Shown here piece after piece: positions 47,901 to 60,560 of a stretch of DNA of 64,000 nucleotides. The stretch lies in contig JAJEKV010000072.1 of the NCBI GenBank assembly GCA_021234155.1, positions 5,576,024 to 5,640,023 on the forward strand, written 5' to 3'. The notes under the pieces were generated by a model. It saw nothing but the letters and a program-made list of their open reading frames with translations. It was not told the origin of the DNA and did no database searches. Position 1 is the stretch's first letter; each line of letters starts with the position of its first letter. A program made the translations under genes and the position numbers. Origin of the DNA: Isoetes taiwanensis. Taxonomy: Eukaryota; Streptophyta; Lycopodiopsida; Isoetales; Isoetaceae.

Positions 47901-50900
47901 TTCAAGTCTCTGGGGGTCCGTCATATGTCCTCATGGACGCTGCCAATATGGCATGACGTATAAATGCTATCTACCTATCTATCTATCTATCTATTTATAA
48001 AAAAAAGGGTCCTTGGTGAACTCAATTCACCATGTTGTCCTAAGACATGGACGTCTTCTTCCCTAAGCCATACACCAAATCTTAAAGAGTTTTTCGGCTC
48101 TTGCTGCCTTTCAAGCTGCAGGTATATCTTTGCATGTTAGCAAAGACTAACCTTCATGTTAGGAAATAACCTTCCTATCCAGATTGCTAAATATCATGCA
48201 TCAGGGTCCTTTATTCCTTCTCTTCTTCAATATGTTTTCTAAGTCTATGATCGATTTTCAGTATTCTGACCCTTACGCCTGCCACAGCTACATATTTCAC
48301 TCTTTGATTGTGACCTTTATTCAGTAGAGTCACCAATTACTCCTTTATGTATTCATTAACCGTCTTGTGGCTTTTAAGCCGCTATTATATGCTCCCTATA
48401 TTGTTAACCCACCTATCATTGGGGGTTATGATCCAACGTTGTCCTACATCCTCGAAATGTTAGTCATTACATTTCTCTGTCATGATGTTATGCTACTGTT
48501 CTGGCATTCCAAATGACTTGGCATCTTCATTTAAGCCATAGTCATGGCCTAAGAGCGGGTGAGCCTTCGTAAGTTACCTGGAGTCACCAAGGTGCTTGCC
48601 TTGTATTTAGTGAGCCTTCCTACAATTACCTACGTTTAATATAACCCGGGCTTGTATCAATGTTCGAGTCCTCTATATGTTAACTTGCACCCCCATGTAA
48701 TCCATGGCGTCACCTCTGCCTGATCTAGGTATGGATCATGTGGGAAAGCTAGTCTTAGGTGTCTATGCAAGACACATTCGAACAGTTAGCAGTGTAACTG
48801 CTATTCGCTACTTATCCTCGAATTGTACTATTGTACTACTCAACCCCACTACCTTAAGCTTTATTCTATTGGCTGTTGACATTTATTTCAAGTGCCAACT
48901 ACCACATCATACCCTAGCATGCAACGGATTGACAGTCCTTCGTATCTCCAGACCCTTCACCAGTAACTTTAGGATACGCTCGTCTTTCTCTCCTTGTGTC
49001 GCCACCTAGATGTTTATCGTATGTGTACATGGTATGTACATAATAAACATATCTCCACATCCCACAATGCTAGAGCTCTGCTCTAACTTAGCTAAACTAT
49101 AACCGTGGTAGTTCTTTCAAACAAACCTATTGCCTATGTACCTTTATAATGTGGCTGAGCCACCGACTTTCCAACTGGGCAGTGGCCAACTCTATGTTGG
49201 AAATCCATATGTTTTGCCTACATTTTTGATAGGATCCCCAGCTACTTTAACCATCCCTTTAGTGCCTTATAGTATTCCAGTCGTGTATATACACTATCAT
49301 ACCACCCATGGGATTATGCCATAATTCCGAAGGTTTGCTACTCCAGATCAAGAGCTTTTCTAAAGGCTTCTTTCGCTAAGGATCCTTTGTGTTCCATACC
49401 ACCCATACTTAGTTACAATTAACCTATTGTTATTAAGTTATCAGGTTAACTTCAGCTTTTGATCAGCTTGCCTTTGGCTCCCTCATAATGAAGCGGAGAC
49501 ACTAAAACCTCCTGGTCTTTTAACAGGAAAACCCAATGTTTCAATCTTCGTTAGTAACCGCCATATGATTATCCAATTCCTTACCCTCTTAAGAGTTTCA
49601 AAGTCATAATCTCTAACAGGTCTATGCCTCAAGGCAACGGATCCTCCACCTTCTACTTCAGTACCTACAATTGTTCCCCGCGCGTAGCGTAACTCTTAAG
49701 ATATATGGACTACTAGTCTATAAAATCTCACTCCTTGTAATCTACACACCTCGTTTTGATTTTTTATCGGGACTTGGATTGCTATGTATTGCCCTCTTCT
49801 CGGTTATCCCTAAAAGTATAATCGCCAACGTCATCGTACTCCTTCTTTTCTTCCATCAGGGGGATGCGATATTTTACACATCTTTTTATTTCCAAAACCA
49901 AATAAATGCTCTCAGCTTATAACAATGAAGTAATTCATTGGTATCTAGAACCTTTGAGTAGCTAAGCCCTCATTATCGTTTCTTCCAACACCGTTCCAAC
50001 CATCCTCGGGATGTTTTTGAATGTAACATCACCGTATATGCTGGACTTACTCTAGCTATTCTCACTTATTTAAACTTTTCTCATCTTCCTTAGTACGACG
50101 TATCTAAGATAGTCAACTCCAACCATTGAGATAACTCGAATGCTTACCTCTGGTAAAGCATACCTAACCCAATATCTTCGTATATAACCATATCATTACG
50201 CTCATTCTTTAAACCTTGTCAAGTAATATTTCACTCGCCTTGTACGAATATTCTACTATCTTTTAATATGATATACATCTGAATATCACAATCGACATCC
50301 TCGATATGCTCACCACTATAGTATTTGCTACTATAGGATCCTTCCTACATCCAAAACCGCTACGTTGTTATTATATGATGTAGGAACATGTGTGCACCAA
50401 CCCTAAGTCTAGACTCATATCTAACTCGTTGACATAGCCATCTAGCTATGTTCATACTTGCGCCCAACTTATTTCCTCAACTCGGTTATCTGGTACCATA
50501 GACATGTTGTCTTTCTAGACTCTCTAGCCTTAGTTTGCCTCGGTCCTCCAGCTCGAGTCACGACCTCCACAGGGGCAAATGCCACCCTAAGTTCCTTTCC
50601 TAGTAGACATGTTGACGTCTAGTGTAAGAACTCTTATCTTCATTACTTCCGTATTCATATGGAATGTGAACTACAAGTTCTAGTATATATCCTATCTTCT
50701 TTTAGTTATGTTTTACTATTAAATGGTCCTAGTACACATATACCAACGCGGAGTTACTCCTCGGAATACACACACGATACCAAGTCCAGAACACATCCTC
50801 CTTGGTGAGATGTTCATTGGGCGCCTACCTTGTTCATACCCCAGACTTTGGTACATTCAACGTGTCATTCCAAACTTTCTATATTTGAAACGTTGTTTAC

Positions 50901-52998
50901 AACAACTTTCAAGCACCTCTTGTCTCCCACTTGTCGTCTACATTACTTGCCTTCCTAATATATCATTAGTTGAAGGTCAACTTTCCTTCATAGTCTGGCG
51001 TCACCAAAGATCCAACATACCTTGCAGCTTTTTGATGGTTGCGCCTGTTCCTACCAATTGTCGTCTTCTCTTGACCTTATGTGGAAACTACGTTCCACAC
51101 TATTCTCCAGTCTGTTATACGGCATCTCGATGCTCCCAGCAGACATAACATGTGTCCATTTCCTTAATTTATACCATGCATAATGGTCATGCATTTGACC
51201 AACGTCATTAAGCATAACCACAAGGCTACGTGGTCTTCTTAGTCGTCTATAATCTTGCGTCTTTATTTCACGCCTCAGGAACATCAATCTCTTTACCAAA
51301 CACAATATATGTGTAATTTTATACTCCGTAGTTTATGGATCCCCATCCTCATGCAACATTATTCTCTACCTTTCTGCGAATCATACCTCCATTCAAGTGG
51401 CAATAGCTATAAAATGTTGGCCCGACATTCTATGCATGCACCATCATGATCGAACCTTACACTTCTAAAGTGGTTTCCCTCTCAGGAGCTGGGTACTCAT
51501 AATCCAGTTTCCACCTTAGTATAGTACCTCTCTAACATGGTATATGGTAGATAATCATAAACCACTTCTTCCTCGGATATATGGTGCTATATCCAGTCTC
51601 CTTCTACGTTGAGTGGCAATATATATGCCGCATAATAAATCAATCCTCGTAATTATTAAGTCCAGTGCTTCAATTAGATACCAATCATCGTCATACTAAC
51701 TCTTTCGAGTATCCATCCAAAATAGGGATACCTTAACACTCCTTATTCCCAACATTCAGCACTTCTACTTCAAGTAAGAGCCTAGGACCTGCTCAGTCAT
51801 CACCATATAACAGCCTCAGGACAGACCAGGCATGGGTTCGATGCTTCCGCCGTGGACACCATAGTGCCACCTGGCCTTCTGTGATACAGGACGATTGCAT
51901 AGCCATACCACTGCCGGATAGCGACCGGGGCGGTACCAATTACGTCGAATGTATATGTCAGTTGTACCTGTGACCTGTAAATATAAGCGTGTCTGTATGT
52001 GCGATAAATTTACGAAAATAGCAATAAACTAAATAAGTAATTCAAATGAAAGAATATCGGGACGTCTGGTAAATGTATAAACATAACCAATGAATTAATA
52101 CGTGTCCTCATGTGACTGAAATCTATGCTAAAGATAGACAGTGTGAGTGTGGAAACATTAAAGAAAATCGAAAGCATCAAGCTATTTAAACATATAATCA
52201 AATATAATAGAAGGAGATAAGTACGTATGTCTTACACAAACTTCTGAGGGAATAACGAGACTTAGATTAGGTTATAACAAGGTTATGAATAATAAATGAA
52301 GAACGTCTATCTGTACTTAATATTAAAGTATATAGATAAAACTGTCCGATACAGTACAATATATAATTGTATTAAAGGATAGGTATAACTGTACTGAGGA
52401 TAGGAATATACGAGTTCTTAAAACTGTAACAAAATAGGAAAACAAAATTTTGCTACAAAATTAAATTAGGGCTGGCTGTAATAAAATGAATTACAAAATC
52501 AAGCAGGAATATAATACACATATATACACAGAAATTAATATCATTAGAATGGCCTTCTACTAAACAGTACGAGATTAATAACTCCGTATTAAAATATAAG
52601 AACAACAAATAGAGCTTGCTTATATCTACATCTGTCTTTAATATATAATCAGTTACCTGTATGTATAGAAAGAATGATTTCTAAAATAGATAGATTGTGA
52701 ACTCCTCACCACCTAATGAAACAAAGAGACTTCCACAAACCTTGACTGCTCACTTTTGATGGTCCTAAGCGATGATCATGTCTGATCTATACCTCTACCT
52801 CTTATATTCCAGAGTTATAAATTGCACATTACAAGTCATTTCAAACTTAATCACTTTGAACATGACAACGTCTGTGTCACTTATAATCTCACGCCATCTC
52901 TTTAAGGAGGGGAGACTTCCTTCCAATGTATGATGTGTTGCCCTACAACAAGAGTAGTCTTGATGCTGAGGACAGCATCATTTTCAAGGTGGGGAGAA
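44961..52998 (+). mobile_element. Internal region 2 (non-coding, 8038 bp)
   Basis: A second copy of the internal region, with primer binding site at 44962-44973, tRNA-like boxes (about 45446-45650), 27-bp repeats (45767-45905), nested family-S segment (46160-46990, including hairpin copy E at 46903-46983) and purine tract (52986-52998). Stretches such as 40300-41200 against 50100-50995, and 42210-42930 against 51990-52710, are essentially identical by eye; differences cluster in GC-rich parts. No retroelement protein is encoded. Confidence 0.85.
46903..46983 (+). other. Conserved retroposon 3' hairpin, copy E
   Basis: Arms TGCCGAAGGCTTATCAC (46903-46919) and GTGATAAGCTTTCGGCA (46967-46983) pair over 17 positions with a single G-T wobble. 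The core matches copy D. Confidence 0.85.
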
Positions 52999-54750
52999 TG
53001 TGACGTTCCACATATTTATACGCCTATTTAAGTATAAATACATGACACGTCACTATGAATAATTAATGGCACATTAATTATTCATAAGCTAAGGTTAGCT
53101 ATGTTAATAATTAAATTATAAAGGTGGAAACCTAACCCAAAACCCTAATTCGAATTTAGGGCTTATCCTAATATTAAAAAGGGCTAAAATACCAAATTAG
53201 CTAATATTAACCAATCTAGAGCTGCCACCTGGCCCAAATCGATTGGGCAAGGGAGAGTTACTAATTTGGGACCCAAATTGGGGTTTTGTACCCCCATGTG
53301 CCCCAATTCGAATTGGGGGAGGTTGGTGGAGGAGGAGATGTTGCCCAACCCTGAGAGGCTGTTCGACCCTGTTCCAGCCAGAAGGATGGCGACCCAGAGG
53401 GATAGTGGAGCTAGCTATGGTTCAGGGTTTCCAATTGGGGACACCCAAATTGGGGGCTTTTGTGCCCCAATTCGAATTAGGAGTAATTAGAGATGGAGGA
53501 GGAGAAGCAGCCGCCAGGCGCCCTTCAGTTAGTCGAGATGGAGTAGCCCAAGACCGATTTGACGGTTAGTCAGTAGGTTACCTTGTTGATTTATAGCATA
53601 GCGCCTCTCTGTGGTGTGTTCTCTCTCTGTTTTCTTTGTGGTTTACTTGTTAGGCTAACCCTTGATTGATATGGTGAGTATTCTTATCTCTAGTCTCTGT
53701 ATGTGCTTTGGTTGATGGTTTAGTAGTTCTTTGCTTAGTTAGCACTCCGGATATGGGGGATTACGGGGGGGTAGAGACCTCTGAGCCCATGTATTGTAGT
53801 ATGCTTCTAGATAGAGCCCTGTATTATTCCATTAGATGCGGCCTGTGTACAAGAGACCACCGAGTCGTGGATGCTATGGAGTGACTTAGCACCAAACAAG
53901 GGACACAGTGGTGAAGTGGGGGTGGGATCTTGCACGAACATAAAAGGCTCCTGAGACTCCTACAGTGGGCTAGGCCTGATAGCCGGTCACGTAGAGGGCC
54001 GGGTATGGGTCTGACACTCCCTGGGTGTAGAGGTGTGATCCGTATGGAGCATCTTGCACTTTGAGTAGATTTAGGGTGAGTAAGTCGGGTACGGATGCGG
54101 GGGTCGCTGATGCGGCACGTATTCTCTAGCTCACCCATGGAACCACTGTGATCCTGGAAGGGGACGCTTCCCCGACCTGCCTCATCGGACGGGGCTTCAT
54201 GAACCCTGTAGTAGGCTCGAAGGGTGATACCTTGAGTCAAGGTGTGTCCCAAGGCTATAGTGACGCCATAACATGATTGGACTCATCTGCAAAGTGTGCA
54301 CAGGAGGGGCGGATGGAGTGGACAACCCTAGCCGATGTTCTATGCCAGCCAACGCCATGTCAAGATTCGGTCTGCTGATCTCTTGAGGCCTAGCCGTTAG
54401 TCGATCCTCACTGGAGTCTGAGCCGGGGTAGAACCATGGGTTTGGGGTGTTTTCCTTAGGATTAGATGCATATTCTTTGCCGTTAGTACTTGGATGGATG
54501 TGCCACCCTTCGTGGTGGTTATTTATATATGATTTATGCTGTGTGCTAACATGTATTCGCGCTTCCGCGACATAGGAGCCCCATTGAAGGCGTGGGCCGA
54601 ATGACCCCTCTGTGTCATTCACTCGAGCATCTTGCCATAGATGGCCCGAGTTAGACGGAGGGCCCTGCTCGTGGCGAGTTGGTCGCCATGGGAGGGAAAA
54701 GTCCCCGTATGTATACGTCCGAGGGTCGTATATGTTCAGGGAGCGTCACA
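52999..54750 (+). repeat. LTR 3 (1752 bp)
   Basis: Ends GAGCGTCACA at 54750, followed by ATTCT (54751-54755). Its first ~1.1 kb resembles LTR 2 and its last ~0.6 kb resembles LTR 1 (for example AACCACTGTGATCCTGGAAG and ATTCGCGCTTCCGCGACATA). It holds the conserved inverted repeat at 53054-53086 and the palindrome at 53301-53318. Confidence 0.9.
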
Positions 54751-54755
54751 ATTCT
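54751..54755. other. Target-site duplication, right copy
   Basis: ATTCT, identical to 33402-33406. Confidence 0.8.
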
Positions 54756-55260
54756 AATAAGGGATATCTACCACCTATCTGACTTGTCTAGTTGTATTTT
54801 ATGGAGTATAGGGGTATAGAAAGTTATTTTCATAAGTATGATAAGGAGTTCTTGCCTGACCCTAGGAACGCATATGGCATATCCAAAATACATATTCATG
54901 AATCCCCTAGGGAGGGCATCCATGCTTAACTCCTCTTTTGATAAGATAAGATAAGATAGAGAAGAAATGACTGCATTCACAATTAATTAATACTAAAGAT
55001 CTGTAATTATTAAAAATAGCATTAATATTATGGATGCATTCATCAGAAAAGCCAAGAGCTTTGTAGCATTTAAATAGGAAATTCCAATATACAGTGTCAA
55101 AGGTGTTCGTTATGTCAAGCGTGATAGGTCAATGTCATGCGTTTGAGTCCTTCAACCACTGAATTTTCAGGATTGCAGTTACCACATTATCCAAGATAAA
55201 CCTGTCTTCAAGATAAGAAAATTATGTAGGACTTATAATCCTACATAACATAATTATAAG
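54756..55260 (-). mobile_element. L1-type RT fragment beside the LTR array
   Basis: Read on the minus strand with frameshifts: a segment like LDNVVTAILKIQWLKDS, then LDITNTFDTVYWNFLFKCY, GFSDECIHNINAIFNNYRS, and a degraded GVKHGCPPS-like box near 54930. These are L1 RT palm motifs, in the order expected of an L1. The fragment ends at the array's target site; no L1 text was found on the other side of the array at 33.16-33.40 kb. Confidence 0.55.
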
Positions 55261-57640
55261 GGCTCTCGCTGCCCTACGTCACCCCCCCCGTGTGAATATG
55301 CACCCAAACAAAAGGGGGTTTAAGGGGGAATTTAATTTTAAGGCGTGTAATGTAATGGTTTTTGTTATAGGTTAAAAATTTTTTACTTGGACGAGTTGAT
55401 GTTATATTGTGTAATTAATAATATATCGAGTTGATGTTATATTGTAATATATCGTATTTTTACTGAAATATCTAATAGGCCTGATGGCCACGTGGGTGGA
55501 AATAAACAACTACTTTATTAGCAATCTAATATTGGCTTATAGCAACATGCAAGGGTTGGTTGGCATAGTGAGATACCAAAAATAAAAGAGTAAGAAATGC
55601 AAGGCCAAAAATGTTACTTTTAGATACAAGGCTATAAGAGGGTCTTCTTGCAGGGATAGATTCCCTATCAACATTGCTTGGAAATGCAGGAGCAGTTTAT
55701 TATTTAAAAACAACCTTGTTGAAAATAAACTACTTGAGTCAGATGTGGAAAGCCTTGACCTTAACACCAGCATAAGATGACTAAGTTGTGCCAAAAGCTC
55801 GATGATTAAATGATGATTAAATTTGATACTAAGCATGTGCAAACAAAAAAACATCACATAGAACCTAGAAGCAAGCATTCCATTTAAATTACCCAGTATA
55901 TGTATGCAACCGATATGATTTGGAATATTAATATACATCACAGACATGGCTGATTCCAAGTTAGCTTCCCACCAAGATGATATACATCACAGACATAGCT
56001 GATTCCAAGTTAAGCTTCCCACCAAGATAAAGATCATGCAATACCCAGGGTATTTGAATATTCACTTATATAAAGTGACACATGTTGTTGGTCACCGCAG
56101 GGTCTCGTCCCATCATCTTGAAATTGAAGCTGATCGTGCTACTAGACCTAAGGTCAATCGTTGAAGAGGATCTGCAAACTGTGCTATATGAACATAATTG
56201 AGTTGCAGGTCCAAAACAAAGGTGTTTGGGTATAGGCATACCGCCGCCGATCATGTTTGAGGACATGATTGCCCGTGCAACCACACTTGGTTGCTTTCGG
56301 TCCCTAGCAATCTATGTTGATAACAACAAACAGACATTCTAACTTGAACAAAATTGTACAGAAAAAAAATGCACCCACGATGAAAATATCAAACATTATA
56401 AAGTGCCCTACCTGGATGAATCCTGTGGGGAGTATCAGCCGCTCAATCAATCGCAAGATGTGTTCCGGCAGAGAGAGGGGTCCTCTTGAAGCTCAAGTCG
56501 GGGCTAAGGGAGTTCAAGGCCGCATGGAACCCACAGATCGCCAAAATGGGAGGGGATTACCCGCAGCAAAAGCGGGGGCATGTAATCCGATGTTGGAGCT
56601 TCATTCACTTCCCTTCATAGCGTACTACAACTTTTTGCGGGGGCTTTTTCTCTGCCCAAATATCTTCTCGGACAAAAGATTAGCCTCTTTTGTTTCAACC
56701 AAGAAGCTTCTACACCGCTTCTTTCCAGGCCAGCCCTCTTTTGGGTTATAAGTGCTTCATACCAAGAATGAATTGTGAGAAAAGCACCATACCGAATTTC
56801 ATAAACCCAGGGCGTCAGCACCAATTACTCGGCTCACTAATTACCAAAGTTGCAAATTCAGTGGTCTTAAATGTGGACAACCATGATCCCATCTACTTCC
56901 GGCTATTCCAATCTTTCCTCGTCGGAAAATTCGGGTTCAACTTTAAGTTGGGGTCCCGTTAGCATCTTTCTCGATTTTTGCAAAAGAAAAGATCCAAACA
57001 ATCCATATCCATGAATCAGAAACCAAGCAAAGCTAAACCTTATCTGCCATAGCCAAAAAAAGAAGTAAAAAACCCAGCAAAATCTTTACCTTCTCTGCCA
57101 TAGCCGGATTTGTGCCGGGATTTCCGGCCGTAGGCTGCTCAAACAAAGTCCCGATGACCCTAGCCCTGCCAAAAAGAACAATTACTCTAAAATATTTGTC
57201 CGAGTCTTGCACTTCTTCCTATATCAGAGTCTTGCACTTCTTCCTATATGTGAAATCTAACAAGTAGCAGCCAGGCATAGGGTTCTGAATAACCCTAGCT
57301 CTGCTACCAAGCAGCTCTGGGTGCAGCTCCTCAAGCACAACAATTTAGGCTGAACAATCGAGAACAATTGTTAAGAAAAGAATCGGCCATGAATAAAGCC
57401 CCGACTTTTGAAACCCTAAAACAATTTTATCAACATCTGCATGGCTCCAAAACTCCATGACCATAGGATTGCATTTCTTATTCAAAATCAACGGCTCAAA
57501 AAGAGTGCACTCTAGATATACCGTTTAGTACATCTGCACGAATACAGCAATGAAATCATAGTAAAACCATGTCAGAAAAGGTATAAAAACACAAAAGTAA
57601 CCCCCTGTTATTATGCTACATATTCTAGAAATCACTGCCC
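55260..57640. other. Repeat-rich DNA without a supported gene
   Basis: A 49-bp-period tandem pair lies at 55932-56028 (TACATCACAGACATGGCTGA and onward). A 24-bp tandem GAGTCTTGCACTTCTTCCTA pair is at 57203-57250. A 140-codon minus ORF (55959-55537) might be retroelement-derived but has no motif I trust. The 145-codon plus ORF at 56314-56751 is likewise unassigned. Confidence 0.45.
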
Positions 57641-57960
57641 CAGAAACAATCTTGTAGATCCCATGGGGGCTATAATCAGAGAGGGTAATAGGATATCTAT
57701 TCTAGAGATAAGGGCAACAAGACTCGCTTTAATCCTTGCATCCGAAGTTTTTATTTTTCTAAATTTATTTTCAATACAAATGATGCAGTCATCAAGGATT
57801 GGCTATGTTTTTTTGAAAAATTGAGCAGGCAATCCATCTGGTCCAAGCATCTTTCCATTATCCATGTTCTTAATCCCCTGCAAAAGCTCAACGTTATCAA
57901 AAGATTTACTAAAAGAAAGGTTCTACTGATCATTGACTTTAAAGTCTTCCATCATATGGT
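57640..57960 (-). mobile_element. L1-type RT fragment
   Basis: With one frameshift the minus strand reads NVELLQGIKNMDNGKMLGPD then GLPAQFFKKHSQSLM. This matches the N-terminal RT box of plant L1 elements (GK-x-PG-x-DG-x-P-x-x-FF). It is short and isolated. Confidence 0.5.
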
Positions 57961-58039
57961 CATTAACATCTTTATTGATACCATAATGTTTGTGAAGTGG
58001 TCAGCAACAGCTATTTACATCATATAAATATACCTGAAT

Positions 58040-59300
58040 GCCATTATCAAGCCAACCTGTCAATAGTAGTTGGGGTCTGCCAAGGATGCCAACTCTCTCC
58101 AATGATGTTTGGCCTGCACATTGTCAACTAAAGGGTTGGCTTGTTCAGCACGGGGATGGGGGGGCTCAACTCATGCACTATATCATTTGGCACTTATATA
58201 TGCCAACAATGTGGACCTCTTAGCTTACATTCTGGCTGACATGCATCAACATTTGGATGACCTAGGCACTGTTTGCCAGGCCACTAGTATGCGCGTCAAT
58301 TTGGCTAAGAGTAAGGTGCTCCTTATCTCATCTTCACGTCAAAAGAGATTGCCCTCCTTCACTTATCAAGATCAAAATGTGGCGGTTGTGCCCACCTACA
58401 AGTACTTGAGAGTGGAGTTCACTACTACTATAGTTGGGACACTTCCATCCAGCAACGAGTGACGTTAGGCTAGAAGGCACTATATGCAATACAGTAAAAA
58501 AAGCAGAGCTGACGCACTGGTGGCATTTGTTCAAAGTCTTGGTAGAGTCTGTTCTCCTATATGGAGTGGAGGTGTGGGGATCGGTGGTATTGCTTGCCAT
58601 CTAGAATGATTTGGAGTGGATATAGAAGGTTTTTTTGCTCGGGCACTTGGAGTAAAGTCCATGGTCCTATATCCGATACTTTTGCAGAAGACCAGTATCT
58701 TGCCTTTACAAAGGGCTGCGCTATAACACCACCTCATATACTTTTAGAAGGTGGTCAGTATAAGCATTACTCGCCTTCCAAAACCTCGCCTGTACCATGG
58801 CCATGGTCCGCAGTGCCTCACAACTTGCTCGAAGGGGAAACGCAGTAATTGGCCCCCCAAATGGAATGTGCAGGAGCACAGGTGTATACATGCATAAACC
58901 AAGGGGGATCACAATCACGTGAAGCAGCCCCCACACATGCTTCATTGGCAAGCATACTACAAAAGCCAGATCAATCCCGCGCTTGAGAGGGGTCCACAAC
59001 GGTACCTCCGAACACATTCACCTGGGAAGAAGCGCAGACTCATTGTGTCTATTTGTATAGGCGCTCACAGCCTCTGAATTAAGATAGGCAGATGTATCCG
59101 AGAAGCGCAACAGGATCGGCTCTATCAGCGTCGCCAATTGGGAGTTATTGAGGATGAGTGCCACGCACTTCAAAACTACCCGACATTTGAACCTATCAGG
59201 GCGCACTATACTAAGTTGGTCCCGCCTAACCAGCCGCTCCATACGATGTTGCACACGGCTTCATTGGAGATAGAAGAATTATATTTCCAGTAGATGATGG
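58040..59300 (+). mobile_element. LINE fragment, A-like family, plus strand (LINE-C)
   Basis: The plus strand carries a decayed RT from VGVCQGCQLSPMMFGLHI (about 58060) through a degraded YADD box (LIYANNVDLLAYILADMHQH, 58190-58250: ANN replaces ADD), MRVNLAKSKVLLISSSR, a thumb region, and a C-terminus with VIEDECHALQNYPTFEPIRA near 59145-59210. The order and wording parallel LINE-A (LLYADDVGLLAHTASSMQQH, VIEDEHHALQRCP). It is 5' truncated within RT and has many stops. It is the only LINE piece seen on the plus strand. Confidence 0.7.
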
Positions 59301-59308
59301 ATATGCGC

Positions 59309-59338
59309 ACTCAGTTGTGTCATCTGACACAACTGAGT
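59309..59338. other. Perfect hairpin after LINE-C
   Basis: Arms ACTCAGTTGTGTCA and TGACACAACTGAGT, 14 bp each with a 2-nt loop, lie just downstream of the last codons of the LINE-C relic. It may be a 3' end structure of the element or an independent palindrome. Confidence 0.75.
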
Positions 59339-59550
59339 TCTATCTCATAATGTAGAGGGGGGTAATGAGAATGCAATCCAAGTTCTCTCTGAGGATATAA
59401 TCAACACTATATTCCTCCTTGCATAAGATCTGGTAGGTTTCATCAACAACTTTTACAATTGATTGAGTATTTAACCTTCCCAGAGGAAGACATTTGTGAG
59501 GGAAGTAGATAAGGAGTCCCTTAGTTTTAACCTCAGTTAAGACAATCAAA

Positions 59551-59624
59551 GAGGAAGAGGAAGAGGAAGAGGAAGAGGAAGAGGAAGAGGAAGAGGAAGA
59601 GGAAGAGGAAGAGGAAGAGGAAGA
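59551..59624 (+). repeat. Hexanucleotide microsatellite (GAGGAA)n
   Basis: About twelve uninterrupted GAGGAA units. On the minus strand they read as a long serine run within a 124-codon ORF (59714-59340), and on the plus strand as Glu repeats. I see no domain that supports a gene there. Confidence 0.95.
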
Positions 59625-60560
59625 ATGCACTTCCTTTTGTTTGACTTCCTCGATGCGTATGGAACGCCCATCTCTAAACATGGCCCCCTTAAATTGTAGT
59701 CCCTCGACAATCACATATCCTCATAAAGACATTAAAATTGAATTGGTGGTCTTTCCCTTTTTATATTAACTCGAGTACCTAGCGCCTAGATTGTAGTTAA
59801 AGACATCTAAATTCAACAACGTCTGCTCCAAATGGATCGATGTAAAGCACATTTCGAAAAATCATTTGTCAAAATCATTGAAAAGAGGACATATTTCATG
59901 TAAGGCTATGCTACATTTAGAAATAATAGGGGGCAACTTGTAGCCAAAGTCATAATCTTAGTTGTGTTGGGACAGTTGTTACGAAAAGTCGTCAAGGCAT
60001 TTTGAGCTTTATTAGGGGTGTACCCTTCAAAACTGAATGAGACATTTAATGTGTTTTTAAAAGGTATCAAAACTTATCCAATGTAGGACCCCATGTACTA
60101 TACTGCATATTGTCAGTGTCGGCCTAGGTTACCAGTGCATCGCTAGAGCAGTAGTGGTAGATGTGCATGTAGAACTTGTCCATTTACATGAGTCACTTTT
60201 CAATATATAGGTAAGAGAAGTACATGGGCAAAACCAAGATCATGATCTTGCCAAATGATCGTTAGGTTTATTCCATGGACAGCTCAAATTGAAATTGGTG
60301 AACAAACTATGAGTCAGTTTTGGAAGATGAAAGAGATTGTGCTTAGGCAGAGAAGACAAAACGAAGGGCATATCCTAAGGAGAAGAACATTTCAATAAAA
60401 TTAAATGCAATCACAGGAATTGAATTGTGGATGAGGCCAAGACACCGAGGAGAGAGATGTGCAATGAAATGCAGAGTGTGAAAAAAGAACTGCTTTTTAT
60501 TTTGGCACGTAGTGTTTTTTTCTCCATTCAGAGCTTCAAAGACGACAAATAAAATTAACA
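59625..60560. other. No gene seen
   Basis: Anonymous AT-rich sequence. A 108-codon minus ORF (60669-60343) overlaps the U6-like relic in antisense and is not supported as a gene. Confidence 0.5.

Larger units (their letters stand above)
33407..54750 (+). mobile_element. Tandem LTR retrotransposon: LTR-int-LTR-int-LTR, non-autonomous
   Basis: Three LTRs of 1751-1752 bp (TGTGACG...CGTCACA) separate two internal regions of 8052 and 8038 bp that are nearly identical over long stretches. One 5-bp target duplication (ATTCT) flanks the whole 21.3 kb, so this was one insertion later expanded by unequal recombination between LTRs, or is an assembly duplication. Each internal region has a primer binding site (TGGTATCAGAGC, iMet type) one base after the LTR and a purine tract (AAGGTGGGGAGAA) before the next LTR. 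No gag, protease, RT, RNase H or integrase motif was found on either strand, so it must have moved with enzymes from another element (LARD-like). The LTR ends and purine tract resemble plant Ty3/gypsy elements; that lineage call is an inference. Confidence 0.9.

Noticed and set aside
40933-51148. Near-identical ORFs at 40933-41286 and 50723-51148
   Set aside because: Duplicate copies of the same non-coding internal region; conserved because the copies are recent, no retroelement or other domain visible.
59340-59714. Poly-serine ORF
   Set aside because: Created by the GAGGAA microsatellite; no supporting domain or gene structure.
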